Counted from the first letter of the stretch, positions 1 to 7,084 are shown. The stretch: 10,450 bases of DNA from Caldilineaceae bacterium (GCA_026645635.1 JAPKMV010000070.1:1-10450); one strand, 5' to 3'. Translations and numbers: made by a program. The notes: a model not told the origin generated them from the letters alone.

Positions 1-1132
1 GGTTGTAGACGAACGAGGTGAAGGCGAATTCGTTCGTCTTGTTCCAATTGTAGATGCGGGTGCGGAACGCGTTCCACTGCTCGTAGATCGCCTTGAAATC
101 GGCGTCGGCCGCGGAGAACTCGTCGACCAACTCGAGCCACGCGGCATAGGCGGCATTCATGATTTCCGGGCTGTACTCGCGCAACTGCGTGCCGCCCGCC
201 ACCAACTCGGCCAGCGCCTGGTCGTTCGCCGCCTCATAGCGGGAGAGCATGACCAGGTTCGCCTGGGCCGCAGCGGTCTCGATCGCAGCCTGGTACAGTT
301 CCGGCAGCTTGTTCCACTCGTCCAGGTTGATGTTGACTTCCAGGGTAGAACCCGGCTCCCACCAGCCGGGCCGGTAGTAGAATTCCGCCGTCTGGTTCAG
401 GCTCAGTTTCTGGTCGTCGTAGGGGCCAACCCACTCAGCGGCGTCGATGGCGCCCGTCTGCATCGCCTGGAAGATTTCGCCCGCGGGCAGCACCTGCACG
501 TTGACGCCCAGCTTGGCCATCACCTGGCCGCCCAGACCGGCAATACGCATCTTCAAGCCCTGGAGATCGGCCACCGTGTTGATCTCGCGGCGGAACCAGC
601 CGCCCATCTGCATCCCGGTGTTGCCCGCAGGCAGCGGCAGCACGTTGAACTTGCTGGTGTAGAACTGCTGGATCACTTCCAGACCGCCGCCGCCGTAGAA
701 CCAGGCGTTCTGCTGCTGCGCCGTCAAGCCGAAGGGCAGACAGGTGGCGAAGGCAGTGGCCGGCGACTTGCCGATGTAGTAGTAGGAGGCGGTGTGGCCG
801 ATGGGCACGGCGCCCTGCTGCACCACGTCCAGCACCTGGGTGCCCGGCGCCAGTTCGCCCGCAGCGCGCGGTGTGATCACAACTTTGCCGCTAGTCATGG
901 TGTTGACAATATCGGCAAATAGCTGGGCCCCGCCGAAAAGGATATCCACGGCCGGCGTCCAACTGGTGGCCATATCCCAGCGCAATTCGGGCAGCGCCGC
1001 ATCCTGGGCGACCGCCTCCTGCACTTCCTGCGCGGCCGGCGTGGCGCCAAAGGAACAGCCAGCCGCAAGGCCGATCACGGCGCCGCCAGCCGCCTTGGTA
1101 GCCATACTCGTCAAAAATTCGCGACGATCCAT
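1..1132 (-). CDS. TRAP transporter solute-binding lipoprotein, TakP/DctP-like (3' end cut by window edge)
   Basis: Periplasmic or extracytoplasmic receptor of a TRAP transporter, which hands an organic acid to the DctQM membrane subunits. The 377 visible residues begin MDRREFL, a twin-arginine motif at residues 3-4, followed by a hydrophobic stretch and a lipobox ending LAAGC (Cys26), so it looks like a Tat-exported lipoprotein. The region around residues 174-196 ([19 protein letters not shown]) and EWVGPYDD (residues 233-240) closely match, from memory, the Rhodobacter sphaeroides TakP receptor for 2-oxo acids; these segments carry the substrate Arg and the Glu-Trp pair. TakP has about 365 residues, so only a few C-terminal residues should be missing. 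The start is supported by AAGGAG about 9 bases upstream. The ligand is inferred: pyruvate-type 2-oxo acids are the best guess, but other carboxylates are possible. The membrane subunits are not in view. Confidence 0.93.
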   Translation of the reverse strand, partial: MDRREFLTSMATKAAGGAVIGLAAGCSFGATPAAQEVQEAVAQDAALPELRWDMATSWTPAVDILFGGAQLFADIVNTMTSGKVVITPRAAGELAPGTQVLDVVQQGAVPIGHTASYYYIGKSPATAFATCLPFGLTAQQQNAWFYGGGGLEVIQQFYTSKFNVLPLPAGNTGMQMGGWFRREINTVADLQGLKMRIAGLGGQVMAKLGVNVQVLPAGEIFQAMQTGAIDAAEWVGPYDDQKLSLNQTAEFYYRPGWWEPGSTLEVNINLDEWNKLPELYQAAIETAAAQANLVMLSRYEAANDQALAELVAGGTQLREYSPEIMNAAYAAWLELVDEFSAADADFKAIYEQWNAFRTRIYNWNKTNEFAFTSFVYN

Positions 1133-1212
1133 AGTCAATTTCTCCTTCATGGTGGTGAGGTGTCAGTATGCTGTTGACAATTGGGCGAGTTGCCATGCGG
1201 AACGTTGGGCAA

Positions 1213-1241
1213 ATTGTAATGGCGCCTCCCAGGGTTGTCAA
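1213..1241 (-). promoter_or_regulatory. Sigma-70-type promoter for the TRAP receptor gene
   Basis: Read on the minus strand, a perfect TTGACA -35 box (1236-1241) is separated by exactly 17 bases from TACAAT (1213-1218), one mismatch from consensus. This predicts a leader of about 70 bases before the ATG at 1132. It is back-to-back with a rightward promoter at 1258-1285, with only 16 bp between the two -35 boxes. Confidence 0.75.
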
Positions 1242-1257
1242 CTTGTCTGCTGCTTCC

Positions 1258-1285
1258 TTGACATTCCTGGGGCAATGCATACAAT
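1258..1285 (+). promoter_or_regulatory. Sigma-70-type promoter for the signal-peptide/surface-protein gene
   Basis: TTGACA (1258-1263), a 16-base spacer, then TACAAT (1280-1285). The -10 hexamer is identical to that of the divergent promoter. Transcription would start near 1292, about 100 bases before the ATG at 1393. This argues against the long upstream extension of the surface-protein reading frame (an ATG at 792), which runs antisense through the TRAP receptor gene. Confidence 0.65.
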
Positions 1286-1392
1286 CGCAGATAGGGTTGG
1301 CGCCCAGCCAACCAAACCGCAGCCTGTTACAGGCGATGGGCCATGCGCAAACTGCCCAGGAGTGATGCTCGATGCCACGTGGGGAAAGGTTG

Positions 1393-1527
1393 ATGCAGCG
1401 TTTTCGCGGTGCATATGTCGCCCTGTTTGTGCTTGGCCTGCTGCTCGCATCGGCGCGGCTGGCAGCGGGCGCCGGCGAACAGGTGCGCGCGGAACTGAAC
1501 GGCTGGGGCGCCGTCCCTGGCCCATGA
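1393..1527 (+). pseudogene. Signal peptide and first mature residues of the surface protein, split off by a frameshift
   Basis: A 44-codon frame starts MQRFRGAYVALFVLGLLLAS: a basic N-terminus, a hydrophobic core, then small residues (ARLAAGA), which is a typical Sec signal peptide. It continues into AELNGWGAVPGP and stops at TGA (1525-1527). The next frame begins at ATG 1524, overlapping that stop by ATGA, and continues directly with a folded-domain sequence. A signal peptide that ends this abruptly has no evident function alone. Restoring one base in the C-rich stretch at about 1511-1523 would fuse it to the downstream protein (…GAVPWPMTTSLG…). GGGGAAAGG lies just upstream of the ATG as a possible ribosome binding site. 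Confidence 0.7.
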
Positions 1528-3011
1528 CCACCAGCCTGGGCAACACCTTTGTTTTTCTCACCGGTCAAATCAACGACCCCAGCGATGCGTCCAGCGAATT
1601 CAAGTTCTTTAGCGGGGCGGACGCCTGGTTTGGCAACGGCGCCTTTGTCAACATTGGCCAGATTTTTGGTGGCCTGAATCAGGCTGGCGGCAACAGCAGT
1701 TTCAACCATGTCCAGGGCGCGCACTACGCCTTCAAATGGAATGGCAATGACCGCGGTGTCATCTTCCAGTTCTTCGGCCCAGCGGCCAGTGTCAGCAGCG
1801 TCAGTGTCCCACCTAACCCCGTGATCGCGGCGAACCCGGTCAACATCACTGCGCAGACCAACATTGCGCTGCCGCCGGGTCAGGGCGTCTGGCTGCGCTA
1901 CAGCATCGATAACTTCGCCACCTCCACAGTGGTCAGGATGAACGGCGGCGGCAACGTCTTCTCGGCGCCGATCCCTGGTTTTCCCGCCGGTGCCACCGTG
2001 CGCTACTACGTTTTCACGTCGGGCGATGTCTTCACCATCGCACCGGCGGACGCCGACCTGATGACGATCAACGCCAACACCAACGGCGGTCCCAACTTTT
2101 CCTATAATGTGGTCAACCCCGGTGTGACGCCGACCCAAACGCCGATTCCACCCACCCCCACCGACACGCCGATTCCGCCCACGCCCATCGCCGGCTGCAT
2201 CGACAACGTGATCGTCAACGGCAGCTTCGAGCAGAACGGCTTCTGGGTCTTTGGCGAAACCTCGGTGCGGCCGGTTTTCGTCAGCGACCCGGTGCAGCAG
2301 GGGTTACGCGCCGTGCGCTTGGGCGTCCAACCGCCCGCGCCCGACCGCCATTCCTTTTCCTCGATCCGCCAGCCGATCTTCATCCCAAAAGACGCCATCA
2401 TCGCGCAGCTCCGCTGGTGGGCGTTTTCGCGCACCGAGGAGGCGCCGCTGGGCGTGGTCAACGATTTTGTAGACCGCCAGGAGGTGATCCTGCTCAACCC
2501 GGATCTGAGCACCTTCGCCGTGCTGCGCCGCACGCGCCAGAACACCAACGCGTATATCGAACAGTTCATCGACTTCACGCCCTACATTGGCAGGAATCTG
2601 CTGCTCTATTTCAACGTTTGGAACGACGGCAACGGTCTGCGCACCTGGGAATTCGTCGACAATGTCATCATGCGCGTCTGCTACCCGGAAGTGACGCCGA
2701 CGCCCACGGGGCCGCCTACCGCCACGCCGACGCCGTCGCCCTCCCCCACGTTGACGCCCACGCCGATGCCGACCGACACTGCGTCGCCGTCGCCCACGCC
2801 CACGGAGACAATGAGCGGTCTCAGAGTGACCGTGCAGTCGTTGCCCAATGGCGAGCCAGTCGTATACGACAGCCGCCCAGGCTCCGGCTTGAACCCGGAT
2901 TGGGCCAACGCACTGATCTGGTTGGGCGTCATGCTGGGCGCCATCGCGGTGATTGCGCTGATCGTGGTGATCATCAACCAGCACGGCCAGGGCAACCCAC
3001 CGCCGCCATAG
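1524..3011 (+). CDS. Surface-anchored protein with carbohydrate-binding-like domains and Thr-Pro linkers (N-terminal signal out of frame)
   Basis: From ATG 1524 this frame encodes 495 residues. In order: a beta-rich N-terminal region with FKFFSGADAWFGNG (about residues 28-41), resembling starch-binding-type modules; an Ig/FN3-like region (about 95-190); a Thr-Pro linker (about 196-222); a jelly-roll, CBM4/9-like module beginning NGSFEQNGFW and ending EFVDNVIMRVC (about 225-388); a second Thr-Pro/Ser-Pro linker (about 389-431); a short spacer; and one membrane segment (about 463-485) with a short Pro-rich tail. This layout suggests a cell-surface glycan or adhesion protein held by its C-terminal helix. 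Domain names are by pattern only, and no catalytic site is visible. The frame stays open upstream to an ATG at 792, but that part is antisense to the TRAP gene and lacks protein-like character. The real N-terminus is probably the signal peptide at 1393, one frame away. Confidence 0.75.
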   Translation: MTTSLGNTFVFLTGQINDPSDASSEFKFFSGADAWFGNGAFVNIGQIFGGLNQAGGNSSFNHVQGAHYAFKWNGNDRGVIFQFFGPAASVSSVSVPPNPVIAANPVNITAQTNIALPPGQGVWLRYSIDNFATSTVVRMNGGGNVFSAPIPGFPAGATVRYYVFTSGDVFTIAPADADLMTINANTNGGPNFSYNVVNPGVTPTQTPIPPTPTDTPIPPTPIAGCIDNVIVNGSFEQNGFWVFGETSVRPVFVSDPVQQGLRAVRLGVQPPAPDRHSFSSIRQPIFIPKDAIIAQLRWWAFSRTEEAPLGVVNDFVDRQEVILLNPDLSTFAVLRRTRQNTNAYIEQFIDFTPYIGRNLLLYFNVWNDGNGLRTWEFVDNVIMRVCYPEVTPTPTGPPTATPTPSPSPTLTPTPMPTDTASPSPTPTETMSGLRVTVQSLPNGEPVVYDSRPGSGLNPDWANALIWLGVMLGAIAVIALIVVIINQHGQGNPPPP

Positions 3012-3073
3012 CCGCGCCCGCCTGAAGCGGCGCAACGTGAACAGTGTTACTTTCGGCGCGCCGCACTCTGCAC

Positions 3074-3079
3074 TATACT
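3074..3079 (+). promoter_or_regulatory. Possible -10 box upstream of the acetyltransferase gene
   Basis: TATACT lies about 75 bases before the proposed ATG at 3155. No good -35 box is present at 16-18 bases; TTTCGG at 3051 is the nearest. A 10-bp perfect palindrome (CGGCGCGCCG, 3054-3063) lies just upstream but may be chance in GC-rich DNA. If this promoter is real, transcription starts downstream of the alternative ATG at 3044. Confidence 0.3.
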
Positions 3080-3154
3080 GACGACCGGGCATTCGCTGTG
3101 CACCGCGAATGCGATCAACGGTCGTATCGGAGCAACAGGGACAGCAGTCAGGAA

Positions 3155-4273
3155 ATGATGGACAGCCAGGTTGTCATGCAGGAAACCAACAGTGCGCCTA
3201 CGCCAGGCGCTGCGGCTGCGAACGGCGCGCTGCGGCTGAGCGTTTACGGCCCCGACGCGCCCGTCGATGGCTTTGCCGCGCTGGCCGCCGAATGGAACCC
3301 GCTCGTGCAGCGCACACGGTTCGACAACTTTTTCTCGACCTATGAATGGCAGACCACCTGGTGGGAGTTTCTTGGCCAGGGTGACCTGTGGATCCTCGCC
3401 TTTCGCCGCGCTGACACCGGCGCGCTGGTCGGCATTGCGCCCCTCTACATCGTCCTGCGCACCGAAGGCCCCACCGCGGGCAAACGGGAAGTGCACTTCG
3501 TCGGCTGCATCGAAGTGAGCGACTATCTCGACCTGATCGTCGAGCCGGGTTGGGAAAGCGCAGTCACCGCCGACCTGCTGGCGTGGCTGGCCAGCCCCGC
3601 CGCGCCGGCGTGGGACATCCTCGACCTCTGCAACCTGCCCGAGGAGAGTTTGACCCATCACCTGCTGCCGACGCTGACCGCCGCCTACGGCTGGCCCACC
3701 CAGGTTTTCCAGGAAGACACCGCACCCCAGTTCAAGCTGCCGCTGCGCTACGATGACTATCTGCAAGAGCAGGTCGACAAGAAGCAGCGCCACGAGATCC
3801 GGCGCAAGCAGCGCCGCGTCGAACGCGAGGCGCAGGTGCAGTTCCTGATGGTCGACCGCACCCACGCGCTGGAAGCCGAAGTGGACGACTTTGTGGCCTT
3901 GCAGCGCGCCAGCCGCGCCGACAAGGCTGACTTTATGACGCCGGCCATGCGCCGCTTCTTTCTGGGCGTTGCCAGGCGCATGTTGGACGCTGACCGGCTG
4001 CGCCTCTTCTTTTTGACCATCGACGGGGAGAAGGCGGCGACGCTCTACGCCTTCGAATACGGCCGCCGCTTCTGGCTCTACAACTCCGGCTATGACCCGG
4101 AGTCCCATGCGCAGCTCAGCCCCGGCTGGGTGCTGCTGGCCTACGCCATCCAGTATGCGATTGCCGCAGGCTGCCGCGAGTTCGACTTCATGCAGGGCAA
4201 CGAAGAGTACAAATACCGCTTTGGCGCGCAAGATTACAAGGTCATGCGCGCCATCGTGACCAGACCAGACTAA
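3155..4273 (+). CDS. GNAT-family N-acetyltransferase, BioF2-like (CelD/FemAB-related)
   Basis: A 372-residue protein. The N-terminal half has WxxLxxxxxxxxFFxTYEWQxxWW features (about residues 45-70) typical of BioF2/CelD-type acyltransferases. The C-terminal half holds the acetyltransferase fold (PF13480-like): a basic segment QRHEIRRKQRRVERE around residue 210, then LYAFEYGRRFWLYNSGYDPE, and the closing signature FDFMQGNEEYKYRFGA. In this family such enzymes transfer acyl or aminoacyl groups to sugars, polysaccharide or cell-wall precursors; the substrate here cannot be read from sequence. The frame is open to an ATG at 3044, but the first 37 residues look untranslated (Arg/Ser-rich) and a possible -10 box lies inside them. 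I chose the ATG at 3155, with 3158 (AGGAA 3 bases upstream) and 3176 as alternatives. A small gene follows 26 bases downstream. Confidence 0.82.
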   Translation: MMDSQVVMQETNSAPTPGAAAANGALRLSVYGPDAPVDGFAALAAEWNPLVQRTRFDNFFSTYEWQTTWWEFLGQGDLWILAFRRADTGALVGIAPLYIVLRTEGPTAGKREVHFVGCIEVSDYLDLIVEPGWESAVTADLLAWLASPAAPAWDILDLCNLPEESLTHHLLPTLTAAYGWPTQVFQEDTAPQFKLPLRYDDYLQEQVDKKQRHEIRRKQRRVEREAQVQFLMVDRTHALEAEVDDFVALQRASRADKADFMTPAMRRFFLGVARRMLDADRLRLFFLTIDGEKAATLYAFEYGRRFWLYNSGYDPESHAQLSPGWVLLAYAIQYAIAAGCREFDFMQGNEEYKYRFGAQDYKVMRAIVTRPD

Positions 4274-4299
4274 AACCATACCCGCAAAGCGTGCCAACC

Positions 4300-4701
4300 A
4301 TGCCAAAATCCAACGCAAACGCCAAAGACAACGCCGACGAATACGATGACCTGTACGAGGATTTGTACGGTGAACCGGCGCACTCGGCGCGCCAACGCGC
4401 CCAGGCGCAGGGCTACCGCCCCCAGTACGGCTCGACGGCACGGCGGCCGGCATCCGACCGGGAAGGCGCGTTCAACGCCTGGCTGTGGCTGCTCGAAGGC
4501 GCCACCGGCATGCTGGAAGAAGTGCGCCACAACGACCTCGGCCTCTCCGAAGATTTCTGGGTTCACGCGGGCGCTGCCCGCCGCGAGAGCCTGCTCGCCC
4601 TGCGCGCAGTCCTCGACCAGATGATCGACGGCGACGAAGCACCGCAGTTTACAGAACGGGAGCAGCGCCGCGCCCGCCGCGGCGGCATTCAAGTGGATTG
4701 A
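4300..4701 (+). CDS. Conserved-looking small acidic protein of unknown function
   Basis: A 133-residue protein that I do not recognise. The N-terminus (residues about 8-25) is acidic and tyrosine-rich (DEYDDLYEDLYGEP) and probably disordered, followed by an Arg/Gln-rich linker. Residues about 55-115 look like a compact helical domain (AFNAWLWLLEGATGMLEEV, then LGLSEDFWVHAGAARRESLLAL). The tail is strongly basic (REQRRARRGG). There is no signal peptide or membrane segment. The ATG at 4300 is preferred, with GTG at 4291 as an alternative; neither has a strong ribosome binding site. It follows the acetyltransferase by 26 bases on the same strand, so co-transcription is likely. It ends just before a large hairpin repeat and converges on the NFACT gene. 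The coherent codon use and folded-looking core make it more likely a gene than a shadow frame. Confidence 0.65.
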   Translation: MPKSNANAKDNADEYDDLYEDLYGEPAHSARQRAQAQGYRPQYGSTARRPASDREGAFNAWLWLLEGATGMLEEVRHNDLGLSEDFWVHAGAARRESLLALRAVLDQMIDGDEAPQFTEREQRRARRGGIQVD

Positions 4702-4706
4702 GATAG

Positions 4707-4798
4707 ATAGACCGCGGATTTGGCGGATAGGACGGATTCTCGCGGACAAAATCAGGAATCCGCGTAAATCCGCCTCATCCGTCGAATCCGCGGTCTAT
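4707..4798. repeat. Large imperfect inverted repeat (40-bp arms, 12-base loop) between convergent genes
   Basis: Left arm 4707-4746 and right arm 4759-4798 pair over 40 positions with 33 Watson-Crick matches. The outermost 14 positions (ATAGACCGCGGATT) are perfect, and three of the seven mismatches become G-U pairs in a left-arm-to-right-arm transcript. The arms are built from short GCGGAT/GACGGAT units. It begins 6 bases after the stop of the small gene at 4300-4701, and the last residues and stop codon of the NFACT gene lie inside its right arm. It may act as a two-way transcription end signal or mRNA stabiliser, though there is no T-tract. It resembles dispersed GCGGAT-type hairpin repeats; copies elsewhere cannot be checked here. 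Confidence 0.85.
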
Positions 4799-6529
4799 CC
4801 CTGGCACGGTCCGCACGGTTTCCTCACCCACAGTCACTTGTCCGAGGCGACCGCCCGGCGCGCGGTGAACGTGGCGCCGCGTCGTCACGATGACATCCAC
4901 ACGCGTCTCGCCGCGGGCGCTGGAGTGATACGCCGCCAGCCGCGCGGCCTGGTCGATGGTGGCTTCATCGGGCAGGCGGCCCGCCGTTTTGACCACCACA
5001 TGCGCGCCGGGAACGCCCCGCGCGTGGAGCCAAAGGTCCTCCCCCGCCGCCAGCTTGAAGGTGACCTGCTCGTTCTGCCGCGCGTTGCGCCCCACAAGGA
5101 TCTCGAAGCCGCCCGCGCTCATCACCCGCAGCGGCCCGGCGGGTCGCGTACCGTCCGCCGGCTGCGCCCGCTTGCCCGCCGGCAGCAGCCCCGCGCTCAC
5201 CAGGGCAGTGCGCACCGCCGCGATCTCCGGCTGGTTCGCAGCCTGCGCCAGATCGTAGGCAAGCTGATCCACAAAGTCCAGATCTTCGCGCAACTGCTGC
5301 CGGCGCTGGGGGATGAAATGCGCCGCCCGCTCCAGCTTCGCCGCGCGCTTGAAGAGCCGCTCCGCCTGCACCACGGGCGGCAGCGCCGGGTCGAGCGGGA
5401 TTTGCAGGAATGCGCCGTCGTCCAGCGCCACTTCCAGCACAGTCTGGCCCGGCGCCACCTGGCTGGCCAGCGCCAGCAGCCACTCGGCCTGAGCGCGCAC
5501 CTGGGCCGCCGCGCCCGGCGCCGGCTCATCCCCGGCCAGGGCATCCAGCCGGCGCTGCACCTGCCCGCGCACCCGGCGCAGCACCGCCGCCATCGCCGCC
5601 CGCTGCGCGGCATACGGATCCGCGGGTGCGGCAGCGCTGGCAGACGGCGTCCCACCCGCGCCGGAACCATCTGTCACCTGGAGAACCTGGACGACCGCCG
5701 TGCTCAGATCTTCCGTGAGGCGGAATACGCCCGCGCCGTGGAGCAAATAGGGCGCATAAGCCGCCGCCCTGCCGTCCGCGTTCTCCAGCACACCGGGGCG
5801 CCAGCCGCCCTGCTGCGCCGGCAGCCAGAGTTCCTGCAGTGCCTGCGCCACCGCCAGCACGTCCGCCGGTGTGCGCGCCGCGCCATCGCCCGCGGCGCGG
5901 CGGGCGATTTCCCGCGCCGCCGTCGGACTCATGCCCGCCACGCCGTCCACGAGAACTTTCCAGAGCGTGCCGGTCTGCGCCAACAGGGCCGCCAGCCGCA
6001 CATAATAGTCCGCGCTGCCGTCATCCAGCGGCGGCAGCTTGGTTTGTGCGGGCGGCGGCGCATAGAGGCGGCCGGGGAGCAGCGCCCGCGCGCCCACGAC
6101 GCCCGGATGCAGACAGGCCAGGATGCGGCCGTCCGGGCGCAGCAGCAGCAGGTTCGCCTGCCGCCCGATCAGTTCGGCGAGGAGGATCACCGCGCCGTGG
6201 CTCTTGTGGCTGAAGGTCAGGCGCAGCACGCGTTCCGTTGGGTCGGGCTGCGCCACAGCGGTGAGGACCGCGTCGCGCACATGCTTGCGCAGGAGCAAGA
6301 GCAGCGGCGTCTCGCCTTCCACCCCGCGGCGCAGCTTGTGCGTGACGAGATGGATGCGCGGTGCGGCCGGGTCGGCGCAGAGCAGCAGGTTGCGCCGCTG
6401 CCCGCCCACGTAGAACTCGATGCCCACGCTGTGCGCGTCCGCCAGGAGCACCTGCTGGGCGCGGCCGTTGGCGAGAGCGCTGGTCAGTTCGCTGGCCATG
6501 CAGGCCAGGCAAAGGGCGTCAAAGTGCAT
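4775..6529 (-). CDS. rqcH: NFACT-family ribosome-associated quality control protein (RqcH/Rqc2, FbpA-like)
   Basis: A 584-residue protein with the NFACT layout. The NFACT-N domain comes first (MHFDALCLACMASELTSAL; GRQANLLLLRPDGRIL), then a helix-hairpin-helix-like stretch near residue 200, a long coiled-coil middle (about 315-440), and the NFACT-R/DUF814 domain from about residue 471 (GGFEILVGRNARQNEQV, DLWLHARGVPGAHVVV). In bacteria this protein binds stalled 50S-peptidyl-tRNA complexes and recruits tRNA-Ala to add alanine tails; some homologues were named fibronectin-binding FbpA. The Asp-Arg pair needed for tRNA recruitment in Bacillus subtilis RqcH (residues 97-98) aligns here to Glu99-Arg100. 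The start matches the family's usual M-x-FD-x-L opening. AAGG lies 5 bases upstream, and TATACT on this strand (6575-6580) is a weak promoter candidate without a matching -35 box. The last residues (IDRGFDG) come from a hairpin repeat. Confidence 0.9.
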   Translation of the reverse strand: MHFDALCLACMASELTSALANGRAQQVLLADAHSVGIEFYVGGQRRNLLLCADPAAPRIHLVTHKLRRGVEGETPLLLLLRKHVRDAVLTAVAQPDPTERVLRLTFSHKSHGAVILLAELIGRQANLLLLRPDGRILACLHPGVVGARALLPGRLYAPPPAQTKLPPLDDGSADYYVRLAALLAQTGTLWKVLVDGVAGMSPTAAREIARRAAGDGAARTPADVLAVAQALQELWLPAQQGGWRPGVLENADGRAAAYAPYLLHGAGVFRLTEDLSTAVVQVLQVTDGSGAGGTPSASAAAPADPYAAQRAAMAAVLRRVRGQVQRRLDALAGDEPAPGAAAQVRAQAEWLLALASQVAPGQTVLEVALDDGAFLQIPLDPALPPVVQAERLFKRAAKLERAAHFIPQRRQQLREDLDFVDQLAYDLAQAANQPEIAAVRTALVSAGLLPAGKRAQPADGTRPAGPLRVMSAGGFEILVGRNARQNEQVTFKLAAGEDLWLHARGVPGAHVVVKTAGRLPDEATIDQAARLAAYHSSARGETRVDVIVTTRRHVHRAPGGRLGQVTVGEETVRTVPGIDRGFDG

Positions 6530-6608
6530 GGTGGCCTTGCGTGAAATGTGTCACGGTAATCCTCTTTGGACTTCAGTATAGCCGCCGATTCACACGGGAA
6601 GGGAAATA

Positions 6609-6917
6609 ATGACTGTACTCGATGTGAGCCTATCATCGCGTGTCACCAAAGTCCTGGACGTTGTCCACAACTTCACCGCGCACGAACGCATCGTCTTGGC
6701 CAAGTTGCTGCTCGACAGCATCGTTGCGGACGAAACCGATCGCAGCGCCAAAGACGACATCTCAGACACAGCCAATGGCGTACACAGCAAGCCCAAGCCA
6801 GACCTGGAGGCGTTCGCCAATGCCGCAGGGAGTTGGCATGACGTCGACGCGGACGCGTTTATCCACGCCGTGCGTGAGCAGCGTGACCAATCCTACCGTC
6901 CCCCTGTGGATCTATGA
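6609..6917 (+). CDS. VapB-like antitoxin (shares its N-terminal module with the second antitoxin in the window)
   Basis: A 102-residue protein. Residues 1-42 (MTVLDVSLSSRVTKVLDVV then ERIVLAKLLLDSI) resemble the short helical 'addiction module' pattern ending ERxxLAxxLLDS. A polar linker follows, then a C-terminal toxin-binding-type tail (DADAFIHAVREQRDQSYRPP, residues about 80-99) that I associate with VapB partners of PIN toxins. GGAAGGGA (6598-6605) lies just before the ATG. The stop overlaps the next start as ATGA (6914-6917), showing translational coupling to the PIN gene, which is internally deleted. The antitoxin may therefore be an orphan, although its own DNA-binding or cross-neutralising role could persist. 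Its first 15 bases are almost identical to the start of the antitoxin at 8510. No clear promoter is visible in the 79 bp shared with the divergent NFACT gene. Confidence 0.8.
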   Translation: MTVLDVSLSSRVTKVLDVVHNFTAHERIVLAKLLLDSIVADETDRSAKDDISDTANGVHSKPKPDLEAFANAAGSWHDVDADAFIHAVREQRDQSYRPPVDL

Positions 6918-7084
6918 AGCATCTTGTCGACACCGATTGGGTTGTAGGTCAATTGATCGGCAACCCTGATTTGCTGATTGCAGCAACGGCCCTATATCAC
7001 AACCTGACTTTGCTGACACACAACACGCGCCACTTTTCGCGGATATCAGGGCTGCAAGTGGAGGACGTTGCTGCTCCCCTGTGA
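6914..7084 (+). pseudogene. VapC-like PIN-domain toxin with a large internal in-frame deletion
   Basis: A 56-codon frame too short for most gene finders. It begins MKHLVDTDWVV, the standard VapC N-terminus with its first catalytic Asp (Asp6). At residue 12 it jumps to GQLIGNPDLLIAATALYHN and LTLLTHNTRHFSRISGLQ, the standard PIN C-terminus with its late acidic residue (Asp19). Full-length relatives have about 130 residues, so roughly 75-85 residues are missing, including the conserved mid-domain Glu. Both parts are in the same frame, so the simplest reading is an in-frame internal deletion that inactivates the RNase. It starts inside the antitoxin stop (ATGA). A truncated peptide could still bind the antitoxin; that is speculation. 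Confidence 0.85.

Noticed and set aside
792..1523. Upstream extension of the surface-protein frame to an ATG at 792
   Set aside because: It runs antisense through the TRAP receptor gene, lies upstream of the promoter at 1258-1285, and its residues are not protein-like.
891..2138. A 415-codon minus-strand frame over the TRAP 5' end, the promoters and the surface gene
   Set aside because: It crosses two promoters and is antisense to clear domains; composition is His/Arg/Gly-rich shadow sequence.
3054..3063. Palindrome CGGCGCGCCG upstream of the acetyltransferase
   Set aside because: A GC-only 10-mer is likely by chance here; it is kept only as a remark on the weak promoter.
2304..3092. A 262-codon minus-strand frame opposite the CBM-like module and Thr-Pro linker
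   Set aside because: Its Arg/Gly repeats are the antisense of Thr-Pro codons; the plus-strand modules explain the sequence.
3047..4453. A 468-codon minus-strand frame opposite the acetyltransferase
   Set aside because: Shadow of the acetyltransferase gene; no recognisable motif on this strand.
4838..6544. A 568-codon plus-strand open frame running opposite almost the whole NFACT gene
   Set aside because: The product is Arg/His/Gln-rich with no domain-like segments, and the opposite strand encodes a clear NFACT protein. Long antisense frames are expected in GC-rich genes with third-position G/C bias.
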